From contig JAIXUP010000055.1 of the NCBI GenBank assembly GCA_027483505.1, positions 46,918-110,917 on the forward strand: a stretch of 64,000 nucleotides of DNA, given 5' to 3'. The notes beneath the pieces are model-generated. The model was not told the DNA's origin. It ran no database searches and saw only the letters and a list, made by a program, of their open reading frames with translations. The number at the start of each line of letters is the position of its first letter. Position 1 is the first letter of the stretch. The DNA is from Hyphomicrobiales bacterium (GTDB lineage: Bacteria > Pseudomonadota > Alphaproteobacteria > Rhizobiales > Beijerinckiaceae). The position numbers and the translations under genes are program-made. Shown here in pieces: positions 37,892-47,739 of this stretch.

Positions 37892-39273
37892 GGCCCGCCG
37901 CCCCCGAAGCGGGCGATCAACGCCGGCAAGGCGGCGTAAGGCGCGATCCGGCCAGCGTCGCCCGTGATACCCATGCGGGCGAGCCAGGCTTCGAACTCCG
38001 GAGCGCGTTTCAGGCCGAACACCTCGCGCAGGTAGAGTGCATCATGAAAGGATGTCGACTGATAGTTCAGCATTACGTCGTCAGCGCCGGGCACGCCCAT
38101 GATGTAGGTCACGCCCGCCGCCGCCAGCAGGGTCATCAGCGTGTCCATGTCGTCCTGATCGGCCTCGGCATGGTTGGTGTAACAGACGTCGCAGCCGAGC
38201 GGCAGCCCGAGCAGCTTGCCGCAGAAATGATCCTCCAGCCCGGCGCGGATGATCTGCTTGCCGTCATAGAGGTATTCCGGCCCGATGAAGCCGACCACGG
38301 TGTTGACCAGCAGCGGGCGATAGCGGCGCGCGACGCCGTAGGCCCGCGCCTCCAGCGTCTGCTGATCGACGCCGTGATGCGCGCCGGCTGACAGGGGCGT
38401 GCCCTGCCCTGTTTCGAAGTACATCACGTTGTCGCCGACCGTTCCGCGCCGCAGCCCGCGCGCAGCGTCACAGGCCTCATCGAGCATCGCCAGCGTCACG
38501 CCGAAGGACGCGTTTGCGCCTTCGGTCCCGGCGATGGACTGGAAGACCAGATCGACCGGCGCACCGCGATTGATCAGTTCGATGGTGGAGGAAACATGAG
38601 TCAGAACACAGCTTTGCGTGGGGATCTGATGTGTTTGAATCAACTCGTTCAGTATCTGATTCAACTGCAGGAGCTGCGGCAGCGAATCCGTCGCCGGATT
38701 GACGCCAATCGTGGCGTCGCCCGCGCCCAACAGGAGCCCATCGATGGTCGATGCGGCGATGCCCGCGAGGTCATCGGTGGGATGGTTGGGCTGCAGCCGG
38801 ACGGCCAGCGTGCCGGGCAGGCCGATCGTGTTGCGGAAACGGGTGACCACGCTGCATTTCCGCGCCACCAGGATGAGGTCCTGGTTGCGCATCAGTTTCG
38901 ACACTGCCGCAACCATTTCCGGCGTCAGCCCGGGAGCGAGGGCGGACAAGGCCTCCGTTGTCGCCTCCCCGGACACGAGCCAGTCGCGCAGGCCGCCCAC
39001 GGTCAGGCTCGCCACAGGCGCGAAGGCGGGCGCATCATGGCTGTCGATGATCAGGCGCGTCACGTCATCGCTCTCGTATGGAACGACGGCCTCGCTGAGA
39101 AAGCGCGACAGCGGCACCTCGGCCAGCGCAAACTTCGCCGCGACATGCTCCTCGGCGCTTGCCGCAGCGATTCCGGCCAGCATGTCGCCAGAACGCGGCG
39201 GCGTGGCCCGGGCCAGCAGCGTCTTCAGATCAGCAAAAACATGCCGTGTCCGGCCGACGGTATGGTGGAACAT
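37888..39273 (-). CDS. eutB: Ethanolamine ammonia-lyase large subunit
   Basis: A 461-residue EutB TIM-barrel catalytic subunit, close to the 453 of E. coli. The start ATG 39273 (MFHHTVGRTRHVFADLKTLL) aligns with the family start; longer frames to 39393 run into an intergenic repeat. Landmarks: LRSGD-like PRSGDMLAGIAAAS, EDVTRLI-like ESDDVTRLI, GLPGTLAVRLQPNHPTDD, YFETGQGTPLSAGAHHGVDQ and LPLGCDVCYTNHAEADQ. It needs coenzyme B12. No regulator is adjacent, and the Shine-Dalgarno is weak. Confidence 0.96.
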   Translation of the reverse strand: MFHHTVGRTRHVFADLKTLLARATPPRSGDMLAGIAAASAEEHVAAKFALAEVPLSRFLSEAVVPYESDDVTRLIIDSHDAPAFAPVASLTVGGLRDWLVSGEATTEALSALAPGLTPEMVAAVSKLMRNQDLILVARKCSVVTRFRNTIGLPGTLAVRLQPNHPTDDLAGIAASTIDGLLLGAGDATIGVNPATDSLPQLLQLNQILNELIQTHQIPTQSCVLTHVSSTIELINRGAPVDLVFQSIAGTEGANASFGVTLAMLDEACDAARGLRRGTVGDNVMYFETGQGTPLSAGAHHGVDQQTLEARAYGVARRYRPLLVNTVVGFIGPEYLYDGKQIIRAGLEDHFCGKLLGLPLGCDVCYTNHAEADQDDMDTLMTLLAAAGVTYIMGVPGADDVMLNYQSTSFHDALYLREVFGLKRAPEFEAWLARMGITGDAGRIAPYAALPALIARFGGGGP

Positions 39274-39347
39274 GGACGCCATCATGCACAGAGTGCGCCG
39301 CCATGGCGAGGGCCGGCAAAGCCATCCTGTTTCGCTCGCCCTCGGGT

Positions 39348-39376
39348 CCTCATCCTTCGACGGTCTCAGGATGAGG
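39348..39376 (+). repeat. Intergenic repeat family B, single copy
   Basis: CCTCATCCTTCGACGG then TCTCAGGATGAGG. The ends CCTCATCC and GGATGAGG are themselves inverted, so a single copy can fold. It lies between eutB and the GNAT gene. Confidence 0.55.
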
Positions 39377-39428
39377 ATTGGTGGCCATGGCACGAGCTTG
39401 GATCGCGGCGTTGCGCTCGCGGTGACGC

Positions 39429-39929
39429 CTATAGTGTCAGCTTGAAGCCCTCATGGCTCTTGGCGAAGCCGAGCCGCTCGTAGAAGCGGTGCGCGGCGAG
39501 GCGCTTCTTGTTCGACGTCAACTGCAAGGTTGCGGCGCCCGCCGCCCTCGCCTCGTCGATTGCATGGGCGACCATGCGCGCGCCGATTCCGCCACCGCGC
39601 CGCTCGGGCCGAACGTGCACCGACTCCATGGTGGCGCGCGTGCGCCCTCCTCCGACAAGACCGGGCGTCAGCGTGAGCTGAAAGGTGCCGACGGTCTCGC
39701 CGCCGCCGGTGGTCAGACCGCGCGTGGTGTCGAGCGTTTCGGCATCGGCCACCACGACATAGAGCCGGTTGACCGGGCTGGCGAGAATGGCCCGCATCGT
39801 CCGCTCATAGCCCGGCCGGCGGCTCTCATCCCAGCTGTCGCCATGTCCGCCCATGTCGTCGGCCATGTAGATGCGCACGATGTGTTCGAGGTCGCCGAAC
39901 ACGGCGCGCCGGATCATCAGCGAAGTCAT
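39429..39929 (-). CDS. GNAT family N-acetyltransferase
   Basis: A 166-residue single-domain acetyltransferase. ATG 39929 overlaps the stop of the GST gene (ATGA), and MIRRAVFGDLEHIVRIY is a normal GNAT start. The acetyl-CoA pyrophosphate loop is VRPERRGGGIGARMV, and the C-terminal AHRFYERLGFAKSHEGF is the typical beta-bulge end. It acetylates an amine of unknown identity. Translation is coupled to the upstream GST. Confidence 0.9.
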   Translation of the reverse strand: MTSLMIRRAVFGDLEHIVRIYMADDMGGHGDSWDESRRPGYERTMRAILASPVNRLYVVVADAETLDTTRGLTTGGGETVGTFQLTLTPGLVGGGRTRATMESVHVRPERRGGGIGARMVAHAIDEARAAGAATLQLTSNKKRLAAHRFYERLGFAKSHEGFKLTL

Positions 39930-40564
39930 GCAGCCTGCGACGCTTTCGGCAGCAACTGGTCGTTGGGTTTGAAGCCCGGCTGCGATTCCATGCGCGCGAT
40001 CCACGCGCTGAGGTTTTCATACTGTGCGAGATTGAAGCCGCCAGCCGGGGCGTAGGAGACGACGCCATAGATGTCGATGTCAGCGATGGTCAGGCCCTTG
40101 CCGACCAGCCACTCGCGACCCTTGAGATGATCGTCGAGGACCTTCAGCGCGACATTGCCCTCGGCGAAGTGCATCTCGGCGATCGGCTGGCTGATCGAAC
40201 GGATGCCGAGGCGCTGCCCGCGCATGCGGTAGACGTGCATCGCCAGCCGGTCGAAATCCCAGAACATCCATTCGCGCGCCTGGATCTTCTCCTGTGGGCC
40301 GTTGCCACCGAACTTGCCGAGCTGGTCCACGAGATAGTCGAGGATCGAGGCGGACTGGCACAGTTGCAGGCCGGTCTTGCTGTCTTCCAGCAGCGGCACC
40401 TGTCCGTAGCGCTGTTTGGCGAGGAAGCCTGGCTGCTTGTGCTCGCCGGCGCGCAGGTTGACATGCTCGTAGCTGTAGCTCTCACCGGCCAAGGCCAGCA
40501 TCAGCCCGACCTTGTAGGTCGGCCCCGATAGCCAGAGCCCGTGAAGCGTGAAACGTGCGGCCAT
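39926..40564 (-). CDS. Glutathione S-transferase family protein
   Basis: A 212-residue cytosolic GST. The thioredoxin-like N domain has LHGLWLSGPTYKVGLML (active-site loop with Ser/Tyr candidates), GQVPLLEDSKTGLQLCQSASIL (cis-Pro and the glutathione gamma-Glu site SAS), and a helical C domain with GLTIADIDIYGVV. Two ATGs are in tandem: 40564 is chosen because AGGGGG is then eight bases upstream, against one or two for 40570. It likely conjugates or reduces electrophiles. Coupled to a GNAT gene by a four-base overlap. Confidence 0.92.
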   Translation of the reverse strand: MAARFTLHGLWLSGPTYKVGLMLALAGESYSYEHVNLRAGEHKQPGFLAKQRYGQVPLLEDSKTGLQLCQSASILDYLVDQLGKFGGNGPQEKIQAREWMFWDFDRLAMHVYRMRGQRLGIRSISQPIAEMHFAEGNVALKVLDDHLKGREWLVGKGLTIADIDIYGVVSYAPAGGFNLAQYENLSAWIARMESQPGFKPNDQLLPKASQAA

Positions 40565-40671
40565 GGCCATTCCCCCTGAAGTTCTGTAACCGAGCGCGCA
40601 TCGAAGCCAGTTGCACACGCTGCGTCAAGGCACGCGGCCATGTGATTTCGGCAGGGGTCGGCGCGTGGCGG

Positions 40672-41094
40672 TCAAGCGTCCGGAGTGGCGGCGGCCACGG
40701 CGCGGGCGGAATCGAACAATTCCACCAATTCGATGGCCTTGCCGTCGCGGAAGCGCCAGAGATGGGCCACCATCACCTCGCATGACTTGCCGGTCGCCTT
40801 GTTGGTCCACTTGCAGGTGCCGAACACCGCTACGCGGTTGCGTTCGCGCACAAAGGTCTTGGGCAGGTAGTAGACCATGTCCCACTCGGCGAGAATGGCG
40901 GACAGATAGTGCGCGAACTCCTCTCGGGAGCGGCGCGCATGGGCGAAGGACAGGCTTCCCCCCTCATTGCCCACGCTGCGTATCTGTATCCGTTCGCTGG
41001 CGAGGCCAAGCCATCCGCTTTGGTCGAGGCCCCTGCTGTCGTGCCATGCCTGATAGGCCGACTCAAGCTCATCCATCGGCACCTGAACAGCCAT
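40672..41094 (-). CDS. NTF2-like (SnoaL-type) protein
   Basis: A 140-residue protein with the cone-shaped NTF2 pattern: an N-terminal helix (MDELESAYQAWHDSRG), a long sheet with YLPKTFVRERNRVAVFGTCKW, and the closing strand HLWRFRDGKAIELVELFDS, which is characteristic of SnoaL-like domains. ATG 41094 has AGG eight bases before. Members act as small hydrolases, isomerases or ligand binders, so no reaction can be assigned. About 107 bases upstream of the GST gene on the same strand. Confidence 0.75.
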   Translation of the reverse strand: MAVQVPMDELESAYQAWHDSRGLDQSGWLGLASERIQIRSVGNEGGSLSFAHARRSREEFAHYLSAILAEWDMVYYLPKTFVRERNRVAVFGTCKWTNKATGKSCEVMVAHLWRFRDGKAIELVELFDSARAVAAATPDA

Positions 41095-41239
41095 TGTACA
41101 CCTGCGAGATATCGAAACGCACAATATTGGAGTCAATGACTGACGACACCATGTGGCGACAGGCCTGTAAAGTGCGCGGCATTACCTACGTTACGGTTGT
41201 CTGAATGCAATCGTCGAAAGGGACGGTCGTGCCTGTCGC

Positions 41240-41267
41240 CGGGCGCTTATTGCCAACCCGGCGCCCG
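41240..41267 (-). terminator. Inverted repeat downstream of gatB
   Basis: CGGGCGC at 41240-41246 pairs with GCGCCCG at 41261-41267 across 14 bases, about 60 bases after the gatB stop on the minus strand. There is no T-run, so it may be a pause, an RNA-stability hairpin or chance. Confidence 0.3.
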
Positions 41268-41327
41268 ATCTTGATCTTGAATCGGTCGATATCTTGAGTG
41301 CCCGAGAGGAATGGCAGCCCGAGGCCA

Positions 41328-42824
41328 TCAGCCAAGACCGAGTTTCCGCGCCAGAATCTCGTTGACTGCCGCCGGGTTGGCCTTGCCGCCCGAAGCCTTC
41401 ATCACCTGCCCCACAAACCAGCCGGCCATTGTGGGCTTGGCCTTCGCCTGCTCCACCTTGTCGGGGTTGGCGGCGATGACCTCGTCGATGACTTTCTCGA
41501 TGGCCCCGGTATCGGTGACCTGCTTCATGCCGCGCGCCTCGACGACGGCGCGCGGATCGAGGGCTTTTCCACCTTCCGCTTCGGTCCAGATGATCTCGAA
41601 CAGCTGCTTGGCGATGCTGCCCGAAATGACACCTTCGCCGATCAGATCGACAATGCCGCCGAGCTGGTCCGCACTCATTGGCGAGGCACCAACGTCCTTG
41701 TTCTCCTTGTTGAGGCGCCCGAAGAGTTCATTGATCACCCAGTTCGCTGCGGCCTTGCCGTCACGGCCTTTCGCCACGGCTTCGAAGAAATCCGCCTGCT
41801 CGCGCTCGGCCACCAGCACGGCGGCGTCGTAAGCGCTGAGGCCGTACTGGCTGACCAGCCGCGCCTTCTTCGCGTCGGGCAACTCCGGCAAAGCCGCCTT
41901 CAGCGTCGCGACGAAGGCATCGTCGAACTCCAGCGGCAGCAGGTCGGGATCGGGGAAATAGCGGTAGTCGTGCGCCTCCTCCTTGGAGCGCATGGAGCGC
42001 GTCTCGCCCTTGCCCGGGTCATAAAGCCGGGTTTCCTGGTCGATCGTGCCGCCATCTTCCAGGATGCCGATCTGGCGGCGGGCCTCGACATCGACGGCCT
42101 GCCCGATGAAACGGATCGAATTGACGTTCTTGATCTCGCAGCGCGTCCCGAATGGCGCGCCGGGCTTTCGCACCGAGACGTTGACGTCGGCGCGCAGGTT
42201 GCCCTTCTCCATGTCGCCATCGCAGGTGCCGAGGTAGCGAAGGATGGTGCGCAGCTTGGTGACATAGGCCTTGGCCTCGTCGGCGGAGCGCAGATCGGGC
42301 CGCGAGACGATCTCCATGAGCGCGACGCCCGAGCGGTTGAGGTCGACGAAGCTCATGGTCGGGTGCTGGTCATGCAGCGACTTGCCGGCATCCTGCTCAA
42401 GGTGCAGCCTCTCGATCCCGACGGTGATGCTCTCTGTCGGCGTGACATCGACCACGATCTCACCCTCGCCCACGATCGGGCTCTTGTACTGGCTGATCTG
42501 GTAGCCCTGCGGCAGATCGGGGTAGAAGTAGTTCTTGCGGTCGAACACCGACCGATTGTTGATGCGGGCATTGAGGCCGAGGCCAGTGCGCACCGCCTGC
42601 TTGACGCATTCCTCGTTGATCACCGGCAGCATGCCCGGCATGGCGGCGTCGACGAGGCTGACATGGCTGTTGGGCTCAGCGCCGAAGGCGGTCGACGAGC
42701 CCGAGAACAGCTTGGCCTGCGAGGTCACCTGGGCATGGATCTCAAGCCCGATGACGATTTCCCAATCACCCGTCGCGCCCTTGATGCGCTGTTTCGGGTC
42801 TGCGGCTCGGACATGGGCGTTCAT
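41328..42824 (-). CDS. gatB: Asp/Glu-tRNA amidotransferase subunit B
   Basis: A 498-residue GatB, the kinase subunit of GatCAB. It phosphorylates and amidates Glu on tRNA-Gln and Asp on tRNA-Asn with ammonia from GatA. Landmarks: [66 protein letters not shown], the [14 protein letters not shown] signature, and a C-terminal YqeY-like tail ([12 protein letters not shown]). It is separated from gatA by two membrane-protein genes, unlike the compact gatCAB of many bacteria. Confidence 0.98.
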   Translation of the reverse strand: MNAHVRAADPKQRIKGATGDWEIVIGLEIHAQVTSQAKLFSGSSTAFGAEPNSHVSLVDAAMPGMLPVINEECVKQAVRTGLGLNARINNRSVFDRKNYFYPDLPQGYQISQYKSPIVGEGEIVVDVTPTESITVGIERLHLEQDAGKSLHDQHPTMSFVDLNRSGVALMEIVSRPDLRSADEAKAYVTKLRTILRYLGTCDGDMEKGNLRADVNVSVRKPGAPFGTRCEIKNVNSIRFIGQAVDVEARRQIGILEDGGTIDQETRLYDPGKGETRSMRSKEEAHDYRYFPDPDLLPLEFDDAFVATLKAALPELPDAKKARLVSQYGLSAYDAAVLVAEREQADFFEAVAKGRDGKAAANWVINELFGRLNKENKDVGASPMSADQLGGIVDLIGEGVISGSIAKQLFEIIWTEAEGGKALDPRAVVEARGMKQVTDTGAIEKVIDEVIAANPDKVEQAKAKPTMAGWFVGQVMKASGGKANPAAVNEILARKLGLG

Positions 42825-42886
42825 GGCGGGGCGATCTGTCTGGTGAGAAAGGGATGGAGACTGAGTAGTGGTTCACGGCTGCGGCA

Positions 42887-44125
42887 TCAAGTGTCACGCG
42901 CAAGCCCCATCCGCGCCACAAGCGCGCTGCGCTGGTGCATGAACGCGCCGTAGGCGCAGCAAATGCCCGCCATCCCGACGAACCAGGACTGCCACATGCC
43001 GTGCGACACGGCCCAGACTGTCAGGATGCCCGCCATCAGGGTGATGAACATCCGGCCGCTCGCGCCGCCGATGCTTCGGATCATCTGGGCGATCGACAGG
43101 ATCAGCAGCGACAGGATCGCCGCGCCGACGAGGCCGGCATCGACCCAGACCTGAAACAGAAAGGAATGCGGATGGTTGGGGCGCATCATCGTGCCGGTCT
43201 CCGGATTGACATTGCCGGCCTCCCGCACGAATTCGAGGCCGTGACCGATCCAGGGAGACTGCCAGATATAGTCCAGCATCGAACGCCAGATCAGCATCCG
43301 CTCGGTCACGGTGTTCTGGTTCACGCCCCACAGGGGGCTGTCATGGAGCCAGGCATAGGCGCCGCCAAAGATCAGCGGCGTCAGCATCAACACAAAGGCC
43401 GCGCCGAGGCCGGTCACCTGTACCGCCAGACCGATATTGACGACGGCGAGTGCGTGCAGCAGCGACATCACTAGGAAGGCAAGCTGCGCGGACTGGCTTT
43501 CCGACGCGAAGACCACGACCCCGGTTAGCCCATAAAGCGGCGCGAACCGCAACAGGAACCGGCGCCGTGTTGTGGCCATCTGCCGGATCGCGAAGAGGCT
43601 CAGCGGCAGGAGAAGCGCGACAAGGACGGCTGCCCGATTGTAGTGCCAGGTTTCGGCGAACCGCTTGCCGCCGATCGCTGACACGTCCACCAGGCGAAGC
43701 ACGAAGACCATGACGCCGGCCATCAGGCCAAGGTGCAGCAAGGGAAAGAACTGCCACGCCCAACGTCCGTTGAAGCCCATGCGGATGGGCAGCAGGATCA
43801 TCGCAACGGCAGAGGCAGCGCAAAAGAAAAAGCCGCCGCTCACGATCAGCGCGTTGGCCGGTTCGGTTGCACGCGCCGTGCAGACCGCCGTCCACAGAAC
43901 GAACAGCGTCAACAGGGCGAAGACAGCCGGGTAGGCCCGGACGCCGTCGTAAGGATGCCCCGTCGACAGCTTTTGTGGCCAGAGACGGGCCATGAGCAGC
44001 GCCAGCGCCGCCGGTAGCCAGGTAAAGGCCTGGGGCGAGAAGATCGAGAAGACTGCCGTGACGAACAGGCCAAAGCCGACAAAGTCATCGCGCGGATTTG
44101 GGCCGTTGAACATGGCTCTCTTCAT
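42887..44125 (-). CDS. O-antigen ligase-like (Wzy_C) membrane protein
   Basis: A 412-residue polytopic protein with about eleven or twelve hydrophobic segments. A long periplasmic loop between later spans carries the Wzy_C signature: RMLIWRSMLDYIWQSPWIGHGLE followed by NHPHSFLFQVWVDAGLVG (His and Pro conserved in ligases). Such proteins polymerise or attach polysaccharide on the periplasmic side. Its location between gatA and gatB, together with a second small membrane protein, suggests insertion into the gat operon rather than a translation role. Confidence 0.8.
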   Translation of the reverse strand: MKRAMFNGPNPRDDFVGFGLFVTAVFSIFSPQAFTWLPAALALLMARLWPQKLSTGHPYDGVRAYPAVFALLTLFVLWTAVCTARATEPANALIVSGGFFFCAASAVAMILLPIRMGFNGRWAWQFFPLLHLGLMAGVMVFVLRLVDVSAIGGKRFAETWHYNRAAVLVALLLPLSLFAIRQMATTRRRFLLRFAPLYGLTGVVVFASESQSAQLAFLVMSLLHALAVVNIGLAVQVTGLGAAFVLMLTPLIFGGAYAWLHDSPLWGVNQNTVTERMLIWRSMLDYIWQSPWIGHGLEFVREAGNVNPETGTMMRPNHPHSFLFQVWVDAGLVGAAILSLLILSIAQMIRSIGGASGRMFITLMAGILTVWAVSHGMWQSWFVGMAGICCAYGAFMHQRSALVARMGLARDT

Positions 44126-44221
44126 ACCCCGCCGACGCAGGTTTGACGAGCGGCCGTCATGCGCGCTTCACGTCGCTCCGCTGGCCGGACGGTCATCCCC
44201 GGCTTCGCGTGAAGCGTCCCG

Positions 44222-44440
44222 TCACGTTGGCCCTGCCTCGAACCTGCTCCTGATCCAGCCGCTGCCGAGCGCCATCGCGCCGAACACCGCAGCGGCCGCC
44301 AGAAGAAGCATCGGCCGCGCCTCGGCCTCCCCCCTGATGGTCTGGACAAGCGTCAGCACGACCAGCAATCCGCCCGTGAGCCAGCAAAGCGCCCTCATCA
44401 CCGTGAGGCAGGCCACAGCCACGGAGCGGGCGAAGATCAT
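44222..44440 (-). CDS. Small two-span membrane protein, 72 aa
   Basis: ATG 44440 overlaps the gatA stop (ATGA, 44437-44440), strong evidence that this short frame is translated. Two hydrophobic stretches ([17 protein letters not shown] and [19 protein letters not shown]) are joined by a short charged turn (RGEAEARP). No family recognised. It is followed after about 96 bases by the O-antigen-ligase-like gene. It may assist that protein, but nothing in the sequence proves this. Confidence 0.6.
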   Translation of the reverse strand: MIFARSVAVACLTVMRALCWLTGGLLVVLTLVQTIRGEAEARPMLLLAAAAVFGAMALGSGWIRSRFEAGPT

Positions 44441-45948
44441 GCCCACCAGCGCGACGGGATCGGAAACCGTCCCGCCGCCTGCTCAATGACTTCCGAGAGC
44501 GCAAACAGCGTCTCCTCGTCGAAGGGGCGCCCGATCAGCTGCAAGCCAAGAGGCAAACCCTGCCCGTCAAGACCCGCCGGGACTGCGATGCCCGGCAGGC
44601 CCGCCATGTTCACCGTCACCGTGAAGATGTCGTTGAGGTACATCTCCACGGGATCCGCCGAGCCCTTTTCGCCGATGCCGAAGGCGGCGGAAGGCGTCGC
44701 CGGCGTCAGGATGGCATGGACACCGGCGGCGAAGACATCCTCGAAATCCTTCTTTATCAAGGTCCGCACCTTCTGCGCGCGCAGATAGTAGGCGTCGTAA
44801 TAGCCGGCCGAGAGCACGTAGGTGCCGATCATGATGCGGCGCTTGACCTCGCGGCCAAAGCCGGCGGCGCGGGTCTTCTCGTACATGTCGGCGATGTCAC
44901 GGCCCTGCTCCCGCAGGCCGTAGCGCACGCCGTCATAGCGCGCGAGGTTCGACGATGCTTCGGCGGGGGCGACGATGTAATAGGCCGGCAGCGCATACTT
45001 CGTGTGCGGCAGCGAGATGTTGACGATCTCGGCGCCGGCCGCTTTCAGCCAGTTGATGCCGTCCTGCCAAAGTTTTTCGATCTCCGCCGGCATGCCGTCG
45101 ATGCGGTACTCCTTCGGGATGCCGATCTTCATGCCCTTCACCGAGCGGCCGATGGCCTGCTCGTAGTCCGGCACGGCGATGTCGACCGAGGTCGTGTCCT
45201 TGGGGTCATGGCCCGACATCGAGCGCAGCATCACGGCGCAATCGCGCACGGATTTGCCGATCGGGCCGGCCTGATCGAGGGAGGACGCGAAGGCCACGAT
45301 GCCCCAGCGCGAGCAGCGGCCATAGGTCGGCTTGATGCCGACCGTTCCGGTGAAGGCGGCGGGCTGGCGGATCGAGCCGCCGGTGTCGGTCGCGGTGGCG
45401 GCAAGGCACAGGTTGGCAGCAACGGCGGAGGACGAACCACCCGAGGAGCCGCCCGGCACCAGATAGGTGCCCTCGACGCCGGCGCTGCCGACGCCCATGT
45501 TGGAGCCTTCGCGCCGCCACGGGTTGATGACATTGCCAAAGCAGGAGGTCTCGTTGGACGAGCCCATGGCAAACTCGTCGTTGTTGAGCTTGCCGAGCAT
45601 CACTGCGCCGTCGCGCCAGAGCTGGCTGGTGACGGTTGATTCGTAGGTCGGCACGAAATTGCCGAGGATGTTCGAACAGGCCGTGGTCCGTGTGCCGGCC
45701 GTGCAGTACAGGTCCTTGATCCCGAGCGGCAGCCCTTCGAGCGCACCGCCCTCACCCTTCGCCAGCCTTGCGTCCGAGACGGCGGCCTGCTTCAGCGCGA
45801 TCTCTGGCGTCTCAAGCACATAGGCGTTGAGCAGGCGCGCACTTTCGACGGCGGCGATGTGCGCCTCGGCCAGTTCGGTGGCGCTGAAGGCCTTGGCGCG
45901 GAGGCCGTCGCGCGCTTCGGTCAGGGTGAGTTTGGTCAGGTCTGTCAT
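44437..45948 (-). CDS. gatA: Asp/Glu-tRNA amidotransferase subunit A
   Basis: A 503-residue amidase-signature enzyme supplying ammonia from glutamine to GatB. The catalytic triad is complete: K78 (GIKDLY), cis-S168 (PGGSSGGSS) and nucleophile S192 ([10 protein letters not shown]). ATG 45948 ([16 protein letters not shown]) is the family start; the longer frame to 46128 has no homology-like sequence. Between INPWR and the cis-Ser there are about 16 extra residues ([16 protein letters not shown]) compared with the short linker usual at this place. It lies 85 bases after gatC on the same strand. Confidence 0.98.
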   Translation of the reverse strand: MTDLTKLTLTEARDGLRAKAFSATELAEAHIAAVESARLLNAYVLETPEIALKQAAVSDARLAKGEGGALEGLPLGIKDLYCTAGTRTTACSNILGNFVPTYESTVTSQLWRDGAVMLGKLNNDEFAMGSSNETSCFGNVINPWRREGSNMGVGSAGVEGTYLVPGGSSGGSSSAVAANLCLAATATDTGGSIRQPAAFTGTVGIKPTYGRCSRWGIVAFASSLDQAGPIGKSVRDCAVMLRSMSGHDPKDTTSVDIAVPDYEQAIGRSVKGMKIGIPKEYRIDGMPAEIEKLWQDGINWLKAAGAEIVNISLPHTKYALPAYYIVAPAEASSNLARYDGVRYGLREQGRDIADMYEKTRAAGFGREVKRRIMIGTYVLSAGYYDAYYLRAQKVRTLIKKDFEDVFAAGVHAILTPATPSAAFGIGEKGSADPVEMYLNDIFTVTVNMAGLPGIAVPAGLDGQGLPLGLQLIGRPFDEETLFALSEVIEQAAGRFPIPSRWWA

Positions 45949-46033
45949 GACATGCTTTTCAGTGACTGCTGGACGATGGGAGCCCGGTTTGCGCCTTCGC
46001 GGCGTCCGGGGTGGCCGAATGACGCTTTGGCGT

Positions 46034-46321
46034 TCATTCAACCACTTTCGGCACCATGAAATAATCGTCTTCCGATTGCGGCGCGTTCTTGACGATCTGT
46101 GCGGCGATTTCGCCATCGTTGACGACATCAGCCCGCTTCTTCATCGCCATCGGCATGACCGAGGTCATCGGCTCGACACCATCGACGTTGACCTCGTTGA
46201 GCTGCTCGACGAACCCGAGCATCGCGTTGATCTCGGCCTGCATCTTCGCGACATCGCCTTCCGGCAAGGCAATGCGGGCAAGATGGGCAACACGTCTGAC
46301 TGTGGCGGCGTCAACGGACAT
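46034..46321 (-). CDS. gatC: Asp/Glu-tRNA amidotransferase subunit C
   Basis: A 95-residue GatC, the belt-like subunit that clamps GatA to GatB. ATG 46321 has AAGGAG eight or nine bases upstream. Typical sequence: [38 protein letters not shown] and the C-terminal FMVPKVVE. First gene of the gat cluster; 90 bases separate it from the hydrolase gene upstream. Confidence 0.97.
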   Translation of the reverse strand: MSVDAATVRRVAHLARIALPEGDVAKMQAEINAMLGFVEQLNEVNVDGVEPMTSVMPMAMKKRADVVNDGEIAAQIVKNAPQSEDDYFMVPKVVE

Positions 46322-46411
46322 GCGGACAGGCTCCTTCAATGCGCAGACGCAAAACCTTGCGGGCGCCGCGCCTGACCCGCGCTATAGCTGGCCTGTCCCG
46401 AGCCTGCAATC

Positions 46412-47110
46412 TCAGACGGCAAAGGCCTCGCCAACCTTCGGCGCGCGAACGGCAATATCCGAGCCAGCCATTTCAGCAAGGAACAGGTCCGGCGTCTGAT
46501 CGATGATCCCGAACGAGCCATAGTGGCAGGGCACCGCCAGTTTCGGCTTGACGAAGCGCTTCATGGCGATTGCGGCGGTCTTCCCGCCCATGGTGAAGCG
46601 GTCTCCGATCGGGCAGATGCAAACATCGACAGCGTGAAGTTCGGCAATCAGCGCCATGTCCGAGAAGATGTCGGTGTCGCCCATGTGCCACAGAACCGGC
46701 TCGCCCTTGGCCGCCACGATCACGCCATTGGCATTGCCGAGCGGAAAGCCGACGCCGGCCTCGACCTGCGCGGCGGAATGATCCGCCCTGACAAGACTGG
46801 CCTTGAAGGGGCCGAAATCGACCGTCCCGCCCGTGTTCATCGGCGAAAAGTTTTTCAGCCCCTTGGAAGCGAGATACATGAGGAGGTCGAAATTGCTGAT
46901 GACGACCGCGCCGGTGCGGGCGGAAATGTCCAGCGCGTCGCCGACATGGTCGCCGTGCCCATGGCTGATGAGAACATGTGTCGCGCCCTCGCTCGCCGCC
47001 GCGGCATCGCCCGAAAAGGACGGATTGCCGGTGAAGAACGGGTCGATCAGCACCACCGCACCGGCCACCTCGACGCGAAAGCAGGAATGTCCGAACCAGG
47101 TCAGTCTCAT
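46412..47110 (-). CDS. Metal-dependent hydrolase, UPF0173 metallo-beta-lactamase fold
   Basis: A 232-residue metallo-beta-lactamase-fold protein. The metal motif HxHxDH is H50, H52, D54, H55 in [10 protein letters not shown]; further ligands lie in HMGDTDIF and [12 protein letters not shown] 47110 follows AAGGAG by six bases. Members of UPF0173 (YtkL-like) are broad or unknown hydrolases. It is divergent from ruvX with a GC-rich, palindrome-rich 122-base gap, and same strand as gatC downstream, a conserved arrangement in this order. Confidence 0.92.
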   Translation of the reverse strand: MRLTWFGHSCFRVEVAGAVVLIDPFFTGNPSFSGDAAAASEGATHVLISHGHGDHVGDALDISARTGAVVISNFDLLMYLASKGLKNFSPMNTGGTVDFGPFKASLVRADHSAAQVEAGVGFPLGNANGVIVAAKGEPVLWHMGDTDIFSDMALIAELHAVDVCICPIGDRFTMGGKTAAIAMKRFVKPKLAVPCHYGSFGIIDQTPDLFLAEMAGSDIAVRAPKVGEAFAV

Positions 47111-47232
47111 GATGGGCTCCTTGAGCGGCGGTGCGCCATGGCGCATGGCGTGCGCACAATAGCGCGGTCGCCGGCGATTGTCGCCGGTCCGGGATCGGCG
47201 TAAGGGCCTGTCATTGCCGGAAAGGTCGTGTC

Positions 47233-47691
47233 GTGCCCGTTGTTGAACTTGACGCCTTGCGCGATGCCCTCAGCCACCATCAGCGCCTCCTCGGGCTTGA
47301 CCTGGGCAGCAAGACCATCGGGCTGGCGCTGTCGGATGTCGGCCTCACCATCGCCAGTCCGCTCGAAACCATCCGGCGCGTCAAATTCAGCAAGGACGTC
47401 GAACTGCTGCTCGACATTGCCGTGAAACAGGGTGTCGGCGGCCTGGTGATCGGCCTGCCGCTGAACATGGACGGCAGCGAAGGGCCGCGCGTGCAGTCCA
47501 CCCGGGCCTTCGTGCGCAATCTCCTGCCGTTGACCGCGATGCCGATCGCCTATGTCGACGAACGCATGTCGACGATGGCTGTGACGCGGACCTTGCTCGC
47601 TGCGGACGCGTCGCGGGCCCGGCGCGCCGAGGTGGTGGACAAGATGGCCGCAGCCTACCTCCTGCAAAGCGCGCTCGACCAGATGGCCTGA
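47233..47691 (+). CDS. ruvX: Holliday junction resolvase-like protein RuvX/YqgF
   Basis: A 152-residue RNase H-fold protein. The GTG start at 47233 has GGAAAGG seven bases before it and gives the normal length; the frame from 47131 is too long. The first strand, [18 protein letters not shown], carries the catalytic Asp23; [16 protein letters not shown] and [15 protein letters not shown] are also conserved. The family is linked to 16S rRNA 5' end maturation and to recombination. It is followed by a strong hairpin. Confidence 0.95.
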   Translation: MPVVELDALRDALSHHQRLLGLDLGSKTIGLALSDVGLTIASPLETIRRVKFSKDVELLLDIAVKQGVGGLVIGLPLNMDGSEGPRVQSTRAFVRNLLPLTAMPIAYVDERMSTMAVTRTLLAADASRARRAEVVDKMAAAYLLQSALDQMA

Positions 47692-47701
47692 GAAAGGAAA
47701 A

Positions 47702-47719
47702 CGCCGCCCGGAGGCGGCG
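47702..47719. terminator. Bidirectional terminator between ruvX and a convergent gene
   Basis: CGCCGCC (47702-47708) pairs perfectly with GGCGGCG (47713-47719) over a CGGA loop. CTTTG follows on the plus strand, and TTTTCCTTTC on the minus strand, so it can end both ruvX and the secreted-protein gene whose stop is at 47740. Confidence 0.6.
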
Positions 47720-47739
47720 CTTTGCTCATCTGGGTCGTG

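Noticed and set aside
41159..41168. ACAGGCCTGT palindrome upstream of the NTF2-like gene
   Set aside because: Ten-base palindrome with no second copy nearby; not distinguishable from chance.
47131..47157. GC-rich palindromes (GCGCCATGGCGC and GTGCGC/GCGCAC) between the UPF0173 gene and ruvX
   Set aside because: All-GC short palindromes are common in this composition; no spacing or repeat pattern supports an operator.
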